Position numbers and translations under genes: made by a program | DNA from: Kitasatospora mediocidica KCTC 9733 | GTDB taxonomy: Bacteria > Actinomycetota > Actinomycetes > Streptomycetales > Streptomycetaceae | Length of the DNA stretch: 64,000 bases | Assembly (NCBI RefSeq): GCF_000744225.1 | Contig: NZ_JQLN01000003.1 | Coordinates: 434,001-498,000, forward strand | Direction of reading: 5' to 3' | Notes under the pieces: generated by a model | What the model saw: only the letters and a program-made list of their open reading frames with translations | Told to the model about the DNA's origin: nothing | Database searches by the model: none | Shown here: piece after piece, positions 37,461 through 45,855 of the stretch | Numbering within the stretch: position 1 is the first letter of the stretch | Layout: the number at the start of each line of letters is the position of its first letter

Positions 37461-38054
37461 ATGATGCCGAGCATTTGCACGATCAGATGTCGAATACTCG
37501 TTGCGCTGTGTGGGGTGGCGGTGTCCCTGGTCATGGCAGCTGCGGCTGCACCTACGGCGGTGGCGGTGGCTGCGGGTGCGGGTGCCGCCGGCTCGGCTGC
37601 CGATTCCGGGGTGCGCGGGGGAGCCCAGGAGGGGGCGCGGCCGGAACCTCCGCCACGGTCCTGGCCGTGGGCGCCGTCCTGGTCCCAGCCGTCGTCCGGG
37701 CCCGGCGGTGGGTCTACCCCGGGACCTGGGACCGGACCTGGGACGGGACCTGGGACCGACCCGGGCCCTGGGCCCCAGCCGGGTGGGGCGTCGTCCCTGG
37801 TCACCGATGCCACCTGGGACCAGCTGGCCGACTGCGAGAGCGACGGGGACTGGTCCGCCGCCACCGGAAACGGCTACTACGGCGGTCTGCAGATCTGGCC
37901 GCCGACCTGGCAGGACGCCGGTGGCCTGCGCTTCGCCTCCCGTCCGGACCACGCGACGCGACGTCAGCAGATCACCGTCGCGCAGGAGATCCTCCGCCAG
38001 CAGGGCTGGCAGGCCTGGTCCTCCTGCGCGCGGGACCTGGGACTACTGCACTGA
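37461..38054 (+). CDS. Second resuscitation-promoting-factor-like secreted protein
   Basis: A 197-residue protein. A signal peptide covers residues about 8-35 (ILVALCGVAVSLVMAAAAAP), followed by a Gly/Pro-rich linker with repeats of PGPGTGPGT (37,690-37,790). The Rpf domain forms the C-terminal 80 residues: WDQLADCESDGDWSAATGNG, YYGGLQIWPPTWQDAGG and ITVAQEILRQQGWQAWSSC. The Glu of DCES is retained, so peptidoglycan cleavage is likely. There is no LysM, unlike the gene 190 bases upstream. Two consecutive ATGs (37461, 37464) can serve as the start. Confidence 0.88.
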   Translation: MMPSICTIRCRILVALCGVAVSLVMAAAAAPTAVAVAAGAGAAGSAADSGVRGGAQEGARPEPPPRSWPWAPSWSQPSSGPGGGSTPGPGTGPGTGPGTDPGPGPQPGGASSLVTDATWDQLADCESDGDWSAATGNGYYGGLQIWPPTWQDAGGLRFASRPDHATRRQQITVAQEILRQQGWQAWSSCARDLGLLH

Positions 38055-38149
38055 GCCGCCGCGCAGTCGCTGCCGCCTCGCTGCCGCCTCGCTGTTCGAG
38101 GGCGTGCCGACCTGTGGGAATTCCCCGATGGGCAGCAGACTTCTCGCTA

Positions 38150-38204
38150 AGACCGACCGGCACGTGGTGGGCCGCGACGCGGCCCACCACGTGCCGGTCG
38201 GTCT
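38150..38204. terminator. 26-bp perfect inverted repeat with 3-base loop between rpf-like gene and tesB
   Basis: AGACCGACCGGCACGTGGTG (start of arm, 38150-38175) is matched exactly by its complement at 38179-38204, with only GAC between. In RNA this is a 26-bp hairpin, far above the usual terminator stem length. It lies 95 bases after the rpf-like stop and 60 bases before the tesB start, and is most simply a bidirectional terminator, but an operator or recombination site is possible. The CACGTG core is itself palindromic. Confidence 0.7.
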
Positions 38205-38264
38205 AAACGACAGCGGTATGCCGCCGGGGGTTCCGGCGCGCCCGCCCCTGAGAGGACGCACGCC

Positions 38265-39131
38265 ATGGGAACGCCCGTCGACCAGCTCGTCGATCTGCTC
38301 GATCTGGAGCAGATCGAGCTCAACATCTTCCGTGGACGCAGCCCCGAGGAGGCGCTGCAGCGCACCTTCGGCGGACAGGTGGCGGGACAGGCCCTGGTCG
38401 CGGCGGGGCGCACGGTCGACGGCGACCGCCCCGTGCACTCGCTGCACGCGTACTTCCTGCGCCCCGGCGTGCCCGGCGTGCCGATCGTCTACCAGGTCGA
38501 CCGGATCCGGGACGGCCGGTCCTTCACCACCCGCCGGGTGCTCGGCATCCAGCAGGGCCGCAGCATCTTCGCGCTGACCGCCGACTTCCACGTTCCCGAG
38601 CCCGGCGGCATCGAGCACCAGGAGCCGATGCCCACGGTCCCGGCGCCGGAGGACCTGCCCAGCGCGCTGGACGAGGTCGGCAGCCGGCTCGGCGAGCTGC
38701 CCCCGTTCATCAGCCGCCGCCAGCCGTTCGACATCCGCTACGTCGAACGGCTGCGTTGGACGGAGGCGGAGCTGGCGAACGTCGAGCCGCGCAGCGGCGT
38801 CTGGCTGCGCACCAACGGCGCCCTGCCGGACGACCCGCTGATCCACGTCTGCGCCCTGACGTACGCCAGCGACATGACGCTGCTGGACTCCGTCCGCGCC
38901 CCCGTCGAACCGCTCTGGGGCCGGCGCAACTTCGACATGGCCTCGCTCGACCACGCGATGTGGTTCCACCGCCCCTTCCGCACCGACGACTGGCTGCTCT
39001 ACCAGCAGGAGTCGCCCATCGCGCACGGCGCGCGCGGCCTCGCCCGGGGGCAGATCTTCGACCGCAGCGGGCAGCTGGTGGTGTCGGTGATGCAGGAGGG
39101 CCTGTTCCGGCCGCTCAGAGCCGACCACTGA
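38265..39131 (+). CDS. tesB: Acyl-CoA thioesterase II
   Basis: A 288-residue double hot-dog thioesterase. The opening block DLLDLEQIELNIFRGRSPEE is followed by LQRTFGGQVAGQALVAAGRTV (quoted in part: TFGGQVAGQALVAA). Typical TesB features are HSLHAYFLRPG, DRIRDGRSFTTRRVLGIQ, ASLDHAMWFHRPFRTDDWLLY with a catalytic Asp, and ARGQIFDRSGQLVVSVMQEGLFR. It hydrolyses medium- to long-chain acyl-CoAs. GAGAGGAC precedes the ATG. The MFS gene follows after 57 bases. Confidence 0.92.
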   Translation: MGTPVDQLVDLLDLEQIELNIFRGRSPEEALQRTFGGQVAGQALVAAGRTVDGDRPVHSLHAYFLRPGVPGVPIVYQVDRIRDGRSFTTRRVLGIQQGRSIFALTADFHVPEPGGIEHQEPMPTVPAPEDLPSALDEVGSRLGELPPFISRRQPFDIRYVERLRWTEAELANVEPRSGVWLRTNGALPDDPLIHVCALTYASDMTLLDSVRAPVEPLWGRRNFDMASLDHAMWFHRPFRTDDWLLYQQESPIAHGARGLARGQIFDRSGQLVVSVMQEGLFRPLRADH

Positions 39132-39188
39132 CACTGATAGTCGTAAGTAGGTCCCCGGTGGGCCGGGGCGCGGAGCGAGGGGCGACCA

Positions 39189-40571
39189 TTGGTCGCTGTG
39201 TCGACCAATCATCCCACCTCTCCTGCCTCGCCCCCCGACTCGCCCGCCGACTCGGCTCCCGTCGCGCAGTCGGAGCCGCCGTCGCTGTCGCTGTCCCCTT
39301 CCCCCGACGCCGCTCCGGCGCCGGGGCGGGGCCGGTTCCTGCGCGGGGCCCTCGCCGACCTCACCCCGTTGCGGGAGAACGCCGACTACCGTCGGGTCTG
39401 GTTCGGCCAGTCCGTCTCCTCGATAGGCCAGCAGATGACCGCCGTCGCGGTCGCCGTCCAGGTCTACGCCCTGACCGGATCCACGTTCGCCACCGGGTTG
39501 GTCGGCCTCTGCTCGCTCGTCCCGCTGATCGTCTTCGGCCTCTACGGCGGCGCCATCGCCGACACCGTGGACCGCCGCAAGCTCGGCCTGATCGGCTCGG
39601 CCGGCCTCGCGGTCGTCTCCGCGATCCTGGCGGCCCAGGCCCTGCTGGGCCTTGGCCAGGTCGCGGTGCTGTACGCCGCCGTGGCCCTGCAGGGCGGCTT
39701 CTTCGCCCTCAGCTCGCCCGCCCGGTCGTCCATGATCCCGCGCCTGGTCCCGAGCGCGCAGCTGCCCGCCGCCAACGCGCTGAACACCATCAGCATGAAC
39801 CTCGGCCTCACCGTCGGCCCGATGCTCGGCGGCGTCCTGATCGGCGCCTACGGCAGCCAGAGCGCCTACCTGGTCGACACCGTCGCCTTCGCCGGCACCA
39901 TCTACGCCATGTGGCGGCTGCCCTCGATGCGCCCGGAGACCGGCACCCGCAAGGGCCGCGCCTCCGTCCTGGACGGCCTGCGTTTCCTGCGTGAGCAGCC
40001 CAACCTGCGCACCAGCTTCCTCGCCGACCTGGCCGCCATGGTGTTCGGCCTGCCCCGCGCCCTCTTCCCCGCCATCGCGGTCAGCTTCTACGGCGGCGAC
40101 GCCCGTACCGTCGGCCTGCTGGTCGCCGCCCCCGCGGTGGGCGCCCTGACCGGCGCCCTCTTCTCCGGCTGGATCTCCCGCGTCCACCGCCACGGAGCCG
40201 CCGTCCTCGTCTCCGTCACCGCCTGGGGCCTCTCCATCGCCCTCTTCGGCCTCACCCACGGCCACCTCTGGCTCGGCCTCCTCCTGCTCGCGGCGGCAGG
40301 CTGCGCCGACACCGTGAGCATGATCTTCCGCAACACGATGATGCAGGTCGCCGCCCCCGACGAGATGCGCGGCCGCCTGCAGGGCATCTTCATCGTGGTC
40401 GTCGCCGGCGGCCCGCGGCTCGGCGACTTCGAGTCCGGCACCGTCGCCGCCCTCACCACCCCCACCGTCTCCGCCGTGTCCGGCGGCCTCGCCTGCGTCG
40501 CCGCCGTCCTCCTCCTGGCCGCCCGCCGCCCCGCCTTCCTCCGCTACGACGCCCGCCACCCCACCCCCTGA
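39189..40571 (+). CDS. MFS transporter (EntS-like exporter)
   Basis: A 460-residue permease with about 11-12 hydrophobic segments after a 55-residue hydrophilic N-terminus. The segment ENADYRRVWFGQSVSSIGQQMTAVAVAV opens the transmembrane part. Motif A-like YGGAIADTVDRRKLGLIGS lies after TM2, and IPRLVPSAQLPAANALNTISMNLGLTVGPMLGG is the EntS/DHA3-type stretch. The substrate is unknown; this subfamily exports siderophores or drugs. The TTG start has an AGGGG site six bases upstream; a GTG at 39198 is the alternative. It lies directly upstream of tRNA-Pro. Confidence 0.88.
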   Translation: MVAVSTNHPTSPASPPDSPADSAPVAQSEPPSLSLSPSPDAAPAPGRGRFLRGALADLTPLRENADYRRVWFGQSVSSIGQQMTAVAVAVQVYALTGSTFATGLVGLCSLVPLIVFGLYGGAIADTVDRRKLGLIGSAGLAVVSAILAAQALLGLGQVAVLYAAVALQGGFFALSSPARSSMIPRLVPSAQLPAANALNTISMNLGLTVGPMLGGVLIGAYGSQSAYLVDTVAFAGTIYAMWRLPSMRPETGTRKGRASVLDGLRFLREQPNLRTSFLADLAAMVFGLPRALFPAIAVSFYGGDARTVGLLVAAPAVGALTGALFSGWISRVHRHGAAVLVSVTAWGLSIALFGLTHGHLWLGLLLLAAAGCADTVSMIFRNTMMQVAAPDEMRGRLQGIFIVVVAGGPRLGDFESGTVAALTTPTVSAVSGGLACVAAVLLLAARRPAFLRYDARHPTP

Positions 40572-40727
40572 CCCACCCCGACCCACCTCACCCCCACCAC
40601 CCGCCACCCCGCCCGTGACCTGCACCAAACCTGGCAGCGAACACCCCTCGCGGTGCTGTATTGTTTTGCACGTCGCCGGGACACCGGGGACAAGGTCGAG
40701 AAGCCGGTACTGCCGGCAGCGAGACCA

Positions 40728-40801
40728 CGGGACGTAGCGCAGCTTGGTAGCGCACCTGACTGGGGGTCAGGGGGTCGCAGGTTCAAATCCTGTCGTCCCG
40801 A
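40728..40801 (+). tRNA. tRNA-Pro (anticodon GGG)
   Basis: A 74-base cloverleaf. The acceptor stem is CGGGACG/CGTCCCG with discriminator A. The D-arm region is TAGCGCAGCTTGGTAGCGCA. The anticodon arm is CCTGA-CTGGGGG-TCAGG, with anticodon GGG. The T-arm contains GTTCAAATC. No CCA is encoded. tRNA-Pro genes are frequent integration targets in Streptomyces, and the gene content changes from core to accessory right after it. Confidence 0.97.
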
Positions 40802-40821
40802 CTTGCTAAATCGCAGGTCGT

Positions 40822-40856
40822 AGGCCGTTTCCGCTTCTGGCGGGGACGGCCTTTTT
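40822..40856 (+). terminator. Intrinsic terminator after tRNA-Pro
   Basis: AGGCCGTTTCCGC (40822-40834) pairs with GCGGGGACGGCCT (40840-40852) through 13 pairs including two G-T, with a 5-base loop, followed directly by TTTT. It is one of the few terminators in the window with a T-tract. Confidence 0.85.
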
Positions 40857-41198
40857 GATGTCGTGTCAGCTGGTGGTCGCATGGTGGTCGCCGGGCCACC
40901 TGGGCCACGGGTGGCCTGTTCGGTGTTTCCGCGGGGTTGAGGATCACCTCCGGGATCGGAACCGGCAGGGCTGGAGGCTGCCCCGGTCGGATGGTGGTTC
41001 GTCAGCGGAATGCCGCGGACCGGAGCCGCAGGCGGTCTGCAGCTCGTGGACGCCGATCAGGCCGGCGGAGGCCGCTGGACAGAGGCAGGCCTTGGGCTGC
41101 CTCTGGACCTGCTGCGGCAGTGATGACGCGCGGTGACATTTCAAAGGTGTGGCGTTCCCTCGTCGCGTGGACTCTGCCCAGAGGGAAAGTTGAGGGTC
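40857..41198. other. Intergenic stretch between tRNA terminator and transposase remnant
   Basis: About 340 bases with no frame that looks protein-coding on either strand. The codon-position GC pattern is weak. No second copy of the tRNA 3' end, which would mark an integrated element's attachment site, was found in the window. I see nothing else here. Confidence 0.4.
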
Positions 41199-41599
41199 GT
41201 GGCGGGGAAGTGGCGCTCGTACGAACCGGAGTTCCGCGCCAGGGCGGTACGTCGTCACGGAGACCGGGAAGTCGGCTGCGGAGGCCGGGCGGGACCTGGG
41301 CGTGCAGGCGGGCACGCTGCAGAGCTGGGGCCACCGATCGCTTGAGGAGATCGCGGAGCTCCGGATGGAGCGCGATGTCCTCAAGCGATCGGTGGCCCGT
41401 GGATGAAGGAGGCGAGGAGTGACGTTTGCGGGCTTCGTCGCCGACCAGAGGACCAGCGCGGTGTGCCGCCCCGATCGCCTGGCGGGCCCTGGGGGTGTCC
41501 GAGTCCTGGTTCTACAGGTGGCGCCGGCGCCCGGCTGAGCCGACCGGCCGCGAGGGGGCGACGCTGGAGCGCATCAACGGCTTCCCGGGATCCACCTGA
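41199..41599 (+). pseudogene. Decayed IS3-family transposase (OrfA and start of OrfB)
   Basis: From a GTG at 41199 the frame gives KWRSYEPEFRARAV, then after a frameshift VTETGKSAAEAGRDLGVQAG and LQSWGH, then EIAELRMERDVLKRSVARG and a stop. This is an OrfA-type helix-turn-helix plus leucine-zipper region. OrfB follows from GTG 41419 with TFAGFVADQRTS, shifts frame, and continues AWRALGVSESWFYRWRRRP to a stop; the DDE catalytic core is missing. The pattern is a truncated, multiply frameshifted IS3 (IS150-like) element. No target duplication or terminal repeats are evident. Confidence 0.8.
41329..41397. repeat. Long inverted repeat inside the IS3 remnant
   Basis: A 20-bp arm (GGCCACCGATCGCTTGAGGA, 41329-41348) is exactly repeated in reverse at 41378-41397, and after one mismatch a further 6 bp pair (41350-41355 with 41371-41376). 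The two arms fall in the OrfA part, where homologues have no such symmetry, so the left arm probably arose by inverted duplication. Confidence 0.75.
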
Positions 41600-41671
41600 G
41601 CAGCATGGTCCGCGAGCCACTGCTCGTTCCTGGGCGCCGGCGTCGTTGAGGCGTCGATGCGCCAGGTTCGC

Positions 41672-43399
41672 TCAGTCCTCGGGGCTCTGCAGCGTCTCCT
41701 TGACCTTGGCGATGGCGAAGCCCCAGCCCTGCTGCACGGTCGGCTTGGCGGGGACCGCGATCTCCTGAGGGTTGGTCAGCACGTCCAGCAGGACCGGTCC
41801 AGGGGTGGCGAAGGCGCGCCGGACGCTGTCCTGGAGCTCGGCCGGGTCGGTGACGCGGATGCCCGTGATTCCCAGGGCGGTGGCGACGGCGGCGAAGTCG
41901 GGGTTGTCCAGCTCGGTGCCGAACTCGGCCAGTCCGGCCTGCTCCTGCTCCAGTTTGACCATGCCCAGCCGCCGGTTGTCGAAGACCACCAGCTTCACGG
42001 GCAGTTGGTGGGTCTTGATGGTCATGAGGTCGCCGAGCAACATGCTCAGGCCGCCGTCGCCGCAGAACGCGACGACCTGGCGGTCCGGCGCCCACAGCTG
42101 GGCACCGAGCGCCTGCGGCATGGCGTTGGCCATCGAGCCGAGGTTGTACGACCCGAGCAGGCGCCGCTGTCCGTGCAGGGTGACGAACCGGGAGAGCCAC
42201 ACGGTGGCCATGCCGGTGTCGGAGGTGAAGATCGCGTCCGCGCTCGCGCAGGCGTCCACGGCGGCGGCGAGCGCCTCCGGACGGATCTCGTGGCTCCGGT
42301 TGTCCAGCGCGCTGCGCAGCCGTCCAAGGAGATGCCTGTCGTGGCCGGGGTCGGCGAGGCGCTGCTGCCCGGTGCGCCAGTCGTCGAACCGCTTGCGGGC
42401 GGACTCCAGGTGGGAGCGGTCCTCGGCGGCGTCCAGGTGCGGGAGCAGGGCCCGGAGGGTCGCGCCGACATCGCCCGCCAGGCCGGCGTCAACCGGCACC
42501 CGTCGTCCCAGATTGCGTTCCTGCAAGTCGATCTGGACGACTTTGCAGTCGCTGGGATACCAGTCCCGGTAGGGGAAGTCGGTGCCCAGCATGATCAGGG
42601 TGTCGCAGGTGTCGAGGGCGTGGGCAGCGGCCGGGTTGCCGATCAGGCCGGTCTGGCCGACCTGGTACGGATTCTCTCCTTCGAAACCCTCCTTGGCCTT
42701 GAGGGTGAGGACCATCGGCGCGGCCAGCCGTTCGGCCAGCGCCAGCACCTCGTCGCGAGCGTCACGTGCGCCGCGCCCGACGAGCAGGGTGACCTTGGCG
42801 CCCGCGTTGACGATCTCGGCCGCCTCGCGGATGCCCGGCTCATCCGGGCGGGTGACGGGACGGGTGCGGGGGAAACGTGCGGGGCGGTCGTCGGTCAGCT
42901 CCTGGTCGCCGAGGTCGCCGGGGACCGTGAGGACGGCCACGCCGCTTTCGCTGACCGCCGCGCGGACGGCGGCCTCCAGCATGCGCGGCATCTGGTCGGG
43001 GGAGGTGACGGTGTTGCGGTAGACGGCCACGTCGCGGAAGAGCAGGTCGTTGTCGACCTCCTGGAAGTAGTCGCTGCCCAGCTCCGCCAGCGGGACCTGA
43101 CCGGCGATGGCCAGGACCGGCGTGCGGCTCTTGGCGGCGTCGTAGAGGCCGTTGAGCAGGTGGACCGAGCCGGGGCCGACGGTGCCCATGCACACGCCCA
43201 GGGTCCCGGAGAGCTGCGACTGCGCGCCTGCGGCGAACGCTGCCGCCTCTTCGTGCCGGCAGCCGATCCAGTCGACGCCTTCGGTGGTGCGGATGGCGTC
43301 GGTCAGCGGGTTCAGCGCGTCGCCGACCACGCCGAACACGTGCCGTACGCCCAGTTCCTGCAGGGCGTCGACGATCACGCGGGCGACGGTGCGTGCCAT
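41672..43399 (-). CDS. poxB: Thiamine-pyrophosphate enzyme, PoxB-like pyruvate oxidase/dehydrogenase
   Basis: A 575-residue ThDP enzyme. The N-terminal PYR domain has LQELGVRHVFGVVGDALNPL and the catalytic glutamate in GCRHEEAAAFAAG. The central domain has VTLLVGRGARDARDEVLAL. The C-terminal PP domain shows the ThDP motif VVAFCGDGGLSMLLGDLMTI, followed by LVVFDNRRLGMV. It decarboxylates pyruvate, probably to acetate and CO2 with quinone reduction as in PoxB, though acetolactate-type relatives cannot be excluded. GGAGGA precedes the ATG. The GltB-like gene 70 bases upstream on the same strand probably shares the transcript. Confidence 0.9.
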   Translation of the reverse strand: MARTVARVIVDALQELGVRHVFGVVGDALNPLTDAIRTTEGVDWIGCRHEEAAAFAAGAQSQLSGTLGVCMGTVGPGSVHLLNGLYDAAKSRTPVLAIAGQVPLAELGSDYFQEVDNDLLFRDVAVYRNTVTSPDQMPRMLEAAVRAAVSESGVAVLTVPGDLGDQELTDDRPARFPRTRPVTRPDEPGIREAAEIVNAGAKVTLLVGRGARDARDEVLALAERLAAPMVLTLKAKEGFEGENPYQVGQTGLIGNPAAAHALDTCDTLIMLGTDFPYRDWYPSDCKVVQIDLQERNLGRRVPVDAGLAGDVGATLRALLPHLDAAEDRSHLESARKRFDDWRTGQQRLADPGHDRHLLGRLRSALDNRSHEIRPEALAAAVDACASADAIFTSDTGMATVWLSRFVTLHGQRRLLGSYNLGSMANAMPQALGAQLWAPDRQVVAFCGDGGLSMLLGDLMTIKTHQLPVKLVVFDNRRLGMVKLEQEQAGLAEFGTELDNPDFAAVATALGITGIRVTDPAELQDSVRRAFATPGPVLLDVLTNPQEIAVPAKPTVQQGWGFAIAKVKETLQSPED

Positions 43400-43469
43400 G
43401 GGCGGGTCCTCCGGTTCATCCAGTGCATACGGGATCGGTTCACTGTCTTCGATCGGGCGGGTCGCCCGG

Positions 43470-45059
43470 TCACGCGGTGAAGTCGTCGGGGTTCGCTGCG
43501 TCCCAGTCCTGCGCCCACAGCTGGGGCGCGTCGTTGACGAGCTGGCCCGGGCCGAGCTCCGGGTACAGCTCGGCGTAGGAGCGGACGGTCTGCGGGTCCA
43601 GCCTGCGGTGGAGCATGTGCGGGCGCAGCTGGGACGGTTCGTCGACGCCCATGGCGGCCATGATCTGCTGTGCGCTCTTGACGGTCGCTTCCTGGAAGCG
43701 CTGGACGCGCTGCGACTTGTCGCCGACGTCCAGGGCCCGGGCCCGGCGCGGGTCCTGGGTGGTCACCCCGGTCGGGCAGGTGTTGGTGTGGCAGCGCTGG
43801 GCCTGGATGCAGCCGACCGCGAACATCATGGCCCGGGCGGAGTTGGTGTAGTCGGCTCCCTGGAGCAGCCGTTTGACCAGGTCGCTGCCGGTGGCGACCT
43901 TGCCGCTGGCGCCGATCCGGACGCGGTCGCGCAGCCCGGTGCCGAGGAGGGAGTTGTGGACGGTCAGCAGGCCGTCGGTGAGGGGCATCCCGACGTTGTC
44001 GGCGAACTCCAGTGGCGCTGCTCCGGTGCCGCCTTCGGCGCCGTCGACAATGATGAAGTCGGGTGTCACCCCCTCGTCGAGCATGGCTTTGCAGACGGCG
44101 AGGAACTGGCGGCGGGAGCCGACGCACAGTTTGAAGCCGGTCGGCTTGCCGCCGGAGAGTTCTCGCATCCGCCCGATGAAGCGGACGAGTTCGCGCGGGG
44201 TGGAGAAGACCTGGTGGTAGGGCGGGGAGATGACGGTGCGGCCCTGAGGGACTCCACGGACCTCGGCGATCTCGGCGTTGACCTTCGCGCCGGGCAGTAC
44301 TCCGCCGATGCCGGGCTTGGCGCCCTGGCTGAGTTTCAGTGACACGCACTTGACCTGCGGGTGGGCGGCCTTCTCGGCGAACTGATGCTCGTCGAAGGCG
44401 CCGTCCTTGGTCCGGCAGCCGAAGTAGCCGGTACCGATCTCCCACACCAGGTCGCCGCCGGGTCGTAGGTGGTACTCGGAGAGGCCGCCTTCGCCGGTGT
44501 CGTGGGCGAATCCGCCCAGTGCCGCTCCGGTGTTGAGGGCCAGCACGGCGTTGGCGGACAGGGACCCGAAGCTCATCGCCGAGACGTTGAGCAGCGCCAT
44601 GTCGTAGGGCTGGGAGCAGTCCGGGCCGCCCACGCGCACGCGCGGCGGGTCCGCCCGGACCGCGTGCGGGGCCATCGAGGGGACGAGGAATTCGCGGCCG
44701 GTTTCGTACAGGTCGAGTTCCGTGCCGAACGGCTCCTCCGCGTCGGTGCCTTTGGCCCGCTCGTAGACGATGCTGCGGGTGTCGCGGTCGAAGGGGCGCC
44801 CGTCGACATTGCGCTCGATGAAGTACTGCTGCAGCTCCGGGCGGATTCCCTCCAGAGCGAACCGCAGATGGCCCAGCACCGGATAGTTCCGCAGGATCGA
44901 GTGCCTGCGCTGAAGCAGATCCCATCCCGCCAGCATCAGCACGGCCAGCAGCGGGCCGGCCGCCAGCCACCACCACGGCGACACCAGCGCAGCCGTCACG
45001 ACCGCGACCGCGGCCACGCATGTCAACAGAGCAACCCAGAATATTCTCAGCACGGTCAC
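43470..45059 (-). CDS. FMN-binding glutamate synthase-like protein with N-terminal membrane anchor
   Basis: A 529-residue protein. Residues about 5-48 form two transmembrane helices (IFWVALLTCVAAVAVVTAAL and WWWLAAGPLLAVLMLAGWDL). The rest is the GltS FMN domain: VSAMSFGSLSANAVLALNTG, FAHDTGEGGLSEYH and FIIVDGAEGGTGAAPLEFAD. The [3Fe-4S] motif is present as CIQAQRCHTNTCPTG (C-x5-C-x4-C). There is no amidotransferase domain, so it is probably not a glutamine-dependent synthase. Such stand-alone proteins are membrane-attached oxidoreductases of unknown electron partner. It is followed by poxB on the same strand. Confidence 0.88.
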   Translation of the reverse strand: MTVLRIFWVALLTCVAAVAVVTAALVSPWWWLAAGPLLAVLMLAGWDLLQRRHSILRNYPVLGHLRFALEGIRPELQQYFIERNVDGRPFDRDTRSIVYERAKGTDAEEPFGTELDLYETGREFLVPSMAPHAVRADPPRVRVGGPDCSQPYDMALLNVSAMSFGSLSANAVLALNTGAALGGFAHDTGEGGLSEYHLRPGGDLVWEIGTGYFGCRTKDGAFDEHQFAEKAAHPQVKCVSLKLSQGAKPGIGGVLPGAKVNAEIAEVRGVPQGRTVISPPYHQVFSTPRELVRFIGRMRELSGGKPTGFKLCVGSRRQFLAVCKAMLDEGVTPDFIIVDGAEGGTGAAPLEFADNVGMPLTDGLLTVHNSLLGTGLRDRVRIGASGKVATGSDLVKRLLQGADYTNSARAMMFAVGCIQAQRCHTNTCPTGVTTQDPRRARALDVGDKSQRVQRFQEATVKSAQQIMAAMGVDEPSQLRPHMLHRRLDPQTVRSYAELYPELGPGQLVNDAPQLWAQDWDAANPDDFTA

Positions 45060-45137
45060 CGTCTAACCCGGATCACGGCGGCCAAGCCAACTGCGGCGCC
45101 GCTGGCCCCGGAAGCGGCCCGGAAGCGGCCCGGCAGG

Positions 45138-45240
45138 TCAGGCGTTGTCCGTGCGCGGGAAGACGTACGCGTCGAGGACCAGGCCGAGCGCGACCGCGGC
45201 CGGCACCGCGACGAGCGCGCCGAAGAGCCCGATCGACCAG
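45138..45240 (-). pseudogene. C-terminal remnant of an AI-2E/PerM-type transporter
   Basis: The reverse strand reads SIGLFGALVAVPAAVALGLV, then LDAYVFPRTDNA and stop. This closely resembles the end of AI-2E family permeases, where a GALVAVPVAA-type helix is followed by a short VxFPRxD tail. Nothing upstream (above about 45,240) continues it, so the rest of the gene is gone. It is about 79 bases upstream of the GltB-like start. Confidence 0.5.
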
Positions 45241-45309
45241 CACGCTGTGTGGAGCCTCAGGATCGGGGTAGGCGGAGCCGACCGAGAACCCACAGCCTTT
45301 GGAGGCACG

Positions 45310-45468
45310 ATGACCGCCCAGCCCCCGATCGAGCGGAACCCGGCCGACCAGGAGAACGCCGAGAATCGCCCCTCTCTGAGCGACCAGAATCCCCACAAGG
45401 TCCCGGCGCACTGCGCGGAGCCTGACGATCAGCCGCAGCCTCCCGCTGCGGACGCCGTCGCGCCCTGA
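45310..45468 (+). CDS. Small hydrophilic protein (52 residues)
   Basis: ATG with TTTGGAGGCACG upstream, a strong ribosome binding site five bases from the start. It encodes MTAQPPIERNPADQENAENR and then a Pro/Asp/Gln-rich acidic tail ending ADAVAP. Codon use is GC3-rich, and the product has no hydrophobic segment and is likely disordered. No family is recognised. Overlap with the remnant upstream is none. It could also be a chance frame. Confidence 0.45.
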   Translation: MTAQPPIERNPADQENAENRPSLSDQNPHKVPAHCAEPDDQPQPPAADAVAP

Positions 45469-45855
45469 CCCCGGACACCCCTGAACGTGAAGGGGACTTG
45501 CCGTCACCATCGGCTGCGGTCTTGCACCGGCAAGCCCTGCCAGCGTGAGAGATGAAACCGTGCCCGTGTGGAGGGCGTCTTACCGGCCTTCGGGAGCCGT
45601 CGTCCGGTTCCAACACGAGTAGCTTCAGAGGACGTCACGGAACCTTCGCCCGAATTTCTCCCCAGGTCTCCTTGTGGGGCTCGTCTTTGACGTGCAGCGT
45701 TTCCGGAACTGCGGCCGGCCTGTGGTCACGCGCGCCTACGCGTGTGACCACGGGCCGGATCAGCTCACACCCCTGGTACGACAGATCGCTCGGGTGCAGA
45801 TCAAAGCTCGTAGACGACCTCGCGAATCCTGGCCTGGGTCGGGCCCCGTCCCGGG
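45469..45855. other. Intergenic region ending at a convergent PAP2/DAGK gene
   Basis: Of the roughly 390 bases only the hairpin at 45715-45758 is distinctive. No frame looks coding on either strand. Confidence 0.4.
45715..45758 (-). terminator. Hairpin terminator downstream of the PAP2/DAGK gene
   Basis: CCGGCCTGTGGTCAC (45715-45729) pairs with GTGACCACGGGCCGG (45744-45758) through 15 pairs with one G-T wobble. It lies about 100 bases past the stop of the reverse-strand gene and reads as a terminator for it. Confidence 0.6.
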
